Source: Trichopria drosophilae
Taxonomy: Eukaryota > Arthropoda > Insecta > Hymenoptera > Diapriidae
Assembly: GCA_030407085.1 (NCBI GenBank)
Contig: CM059586.1
Location: forward strand, 13,658,001-13,722,000
Direction of reading: 5' to 3'
DNA: 64,000 nt
How positions within the stretch are numbered: the stretch's first letter is position 1; each line of letters starts with the position of its first letter. Both the position numbers and the translations under genes were made by a program. Shown here one piece after another: positions 62,141-64,000 of the stretch. Below the pieces are notes generated by a model. It was not told the origin of the DNA and did no database searches. It worked only from the letters and a program-made list of their open reading frames with translations.

Positions 62141-62707
62141 CAGTGGAACCTCACACTAGTGAAACTCACACTAGTGAAATTCTCGCACTAGTGAACATTT
62201 GTCTCTATCACTAGTGAAACATCAACTTCCCCTCGTACCCCCACTCTGCCACTTTCTTATGCATGTGTATGTATGTACACAAACATACTCGAAAAGCTGT
62301 ATGTATACATATGGGTATTACGTATATATTTACATACTCAAGCTGTAACACATTACGATTTGTGTATTATTTATTGTAATTAATTTAGTATCGGTGGCTT
62401 GGAACATCATGTGAAAATAATTCTACGCTTAAGAACCTAAATGCGGACACAAATGTAAAATTACTGGCAAAAGAGTTCTCTTTTGAGAAAGCGAGAAAAA
62501 TACAAGTATTTTTGGTTATGAACGTTATGAAAGTGTGTAGACATATGTATATATGCACATGTTTGCACATCTGCCGATGCGCATGCGCTCGCAAATACGA
62601 TACGTCCCTAGAGAGGGGGTAAACATTCCACCCCTCTGCATCTCACTAGTGTGAGAAAAACAAAAAACCGCTGGTCCCGACAGTGCCACTAGTGTGAGGT
62701 TCTACTG
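62141..62707. mobile_element. pogo/Tigger-like non-autonomous element, 567 bp
   Basis: TA then CAGTGGAACCTCACACTAGT (62141-62160) is mirrored by ACTAGTGTGAGGTTCTACTG then TA (ending 62707, TA 62708-62709). CAGTRGAACCTC termini with a TA duplication are typical of the pogo/Tigger group of Tc1/mariner elements. The left subterminal region repeats CACTAGTGAA four times. No transposase remains. A CATACA/GTATGTATAC simple-sequence zone lies inside. Confidence 0.8.
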
Positions 62708-62709
62708 TA

Positions 62710-63580
62710 GTGGACAAATTTTTAACTAGACTCAGTATCATCGCCCATCGCATGAACCGTCAATATTTAAAAAAAAATGGTTCGACTAAAAATCAATGGA
62801 AGAAAATAGTAAAGAATATATAAACATTAAACAATTTCGCACATTGCACAAGTTGTTATTCTTTATAAACAGTTTTCGAAAATCACTAACCGCGCCGTCC
62901 CACTGATTGTAGTTAGATTCTGTCCACCCGTCGCGCTGCTGTTTTATTACATACAGAGTCCCTATCCTATATAGTAAATTACATACGATTTTGCATAGGT
63001 GTCTTTAAACTGAAAAAGTATTCGGAAGGGTACTGTTGATATCCCAAAATAATTGCAATTCATCACAAAGTATTCAGAATTGAAAACTCTTCGATCATTC
63101 GTTTTATATCAATTCAATTTATTAATTAATAATAATTTTCTCTGATTTTGTATGTTTTATATTCGATTTTTCAATTCCTATTCTTCAAGCAACCGATATA
63201 ATCTTTTTTTTAGGTTATGCGCGTGTATGCTCAAACATTGATGAAAATGAAAAATATCGTACAGATATTAAAGTAAAAAATAAATATGCTATACATCATT
63301 ATTCAAATATTAACAAACTTTTCTGACCAATAAAATGTTTTTAAAATACGAATGGTATTTTAAAAGTATTTTTCACTTTCATGTTATTTCATGTAAAAAA
63401 TAAAGATCCACTGATATATTTTTGAGGATCCTTCAGTAAAATGAAAAATCCAAACGCTAAAAACCAGAAAAACACAGTAAAATATTTCAAGAATTCCGGT
63501 ACTTATGCAGCGGCAGTGAAGAACAGGCAACTAATCCACTCTTACGGTAGTCCCTTAAACTAGATCGCTGGCTTAAGCGA
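62710..63580. other. AT-rich spacer
   Basis: No gene or element recognised. Confidence 0.4.
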
Positions 63581-64000
63581 ACGGTTTATCATCAGTGGAA
63601 GAAAAGGAAAGACTGGCGTACCATCAGTCCATATACAGAGTCGTTAACATTGGATGGAACGAGACGGGAAATTAACGATTCGTCTCCCGGTGGGCGTGAA
63701 GTTTCGCCTTTGGAAACCCGTCAGAAATTGTTCGACACACGTGAAAAACGAATTAAGGCCCGCGACCGGTCTTAGTTACGAGGTGAATTTCAGTACGGCA
63801 ATAAAAACCTCGGCCGGTGTCGTCGCGAGAAAGGGATAAAAAAAAGAAACTGGTTTTAGTTTTGGCACGCGCAGCCGCAGAGGTCGCCGGCGATTTTCGT
63901 CGTCGTCGCCGCCGTCGTCGCCGTCGCTTTACGGCTGTTTTAACGAGCGCTGTTGCACGCGACTCGGCACTAAACCAGCCCTACAAAACGCAGCCACTAG
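63580..64000. other. CpG-rich block at the right edge with GTC/GCC triplet run
   Basis: GC rises sharply to the window edge. At about 63893-63927 there is a CGTCGTCGCCGCCGTCGTCG-type triplet run. It may be the start of a promoter or exon that continues outside the window. No frame is recognised (a 61-codon frame at 63654-63839 matches nothing). It cannot be resolved further here. Confidence 0.3.

Overview
The window is animal nuclear DNA, almost certainly from an insect. It carries the last coding exon of the Hox gene abdominal-A (abd-A), on the + strand at 14173-14570, and otherwise looks non-coding. The exon encodes a complete Antp-class homeodomain with Gln50 and Asn51. It is followed by the abd-A-specific tail ([19 protein letters not shown]), a Gln/His-rich stretch and the C-terminus [12 protein letters not shown] 3' splice site immediately precedes it, and the split Gly codon matches the known boundary upstream of the homeobox in insect abd-A. 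I do not see the hexapeptide (YPWM) exon in the 14 kb upstream, so positions 1-14172 are read as part of a long intron. The AT-rich, CpG-containing background with many short inverted-repeat transposons fits a holometabolous insect. A hymenopteran is possible, but the order cannot be fixed from this sequence.

Layout: 1-14172 is intron, AT-rich, with a CpG-richer block near 5.0-5.8 kb and several MITEs. 14173-14570 is the abd-A homeobox exon. 14571 to about 17.1 kb, possibly further, is the probable 3' UTR, of raised GC, with several matches to iab-4/iab-8 microRNA target seeds. From about 17-20 kb to 64 kb is downstream intergenic DNA. In the conserved Hox gene order this would be the abd-A to Abd-B interval, the place of iab-type regulatory domains in flies. 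I see no Abd-B exon and no iab-4/iab-8 precursor.

The downstream 45 kb alternates between two kinds of DNA. One is AT-rich DNA full of non-autonomous transposons: three piggyBac-type MITEs with TTAA duplications (one split by a solo LTR), CACTA-like and pogo-like elements, several fold-back elements, a ~313-bp higher-order satellite, and GCGTAAAA-rich repeats. The other is a series of GC/CpG-richer blocks of 0.3-0.8 kb (for example 28.0, 33.6, 35.5, 41.2, 44.2, 52.5, 56.0, 60.8 and 63.6 kb). These carry only short, two-stranded open frames, and I interpret them as candidate cis-regulatory or non-coding transcribed sequence. Several CTCF-like core sites lie in the window, four of them at 54.9-61.2 kb. 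One block at 60.9 kb has a well-spaced TATA box and initiator.

Apart from abd-A, no open frame could be assigned to a protein family. Most frames over 60 codons begin with non-ATG codons or overlap frames on the other strand, and they are treated as chance.
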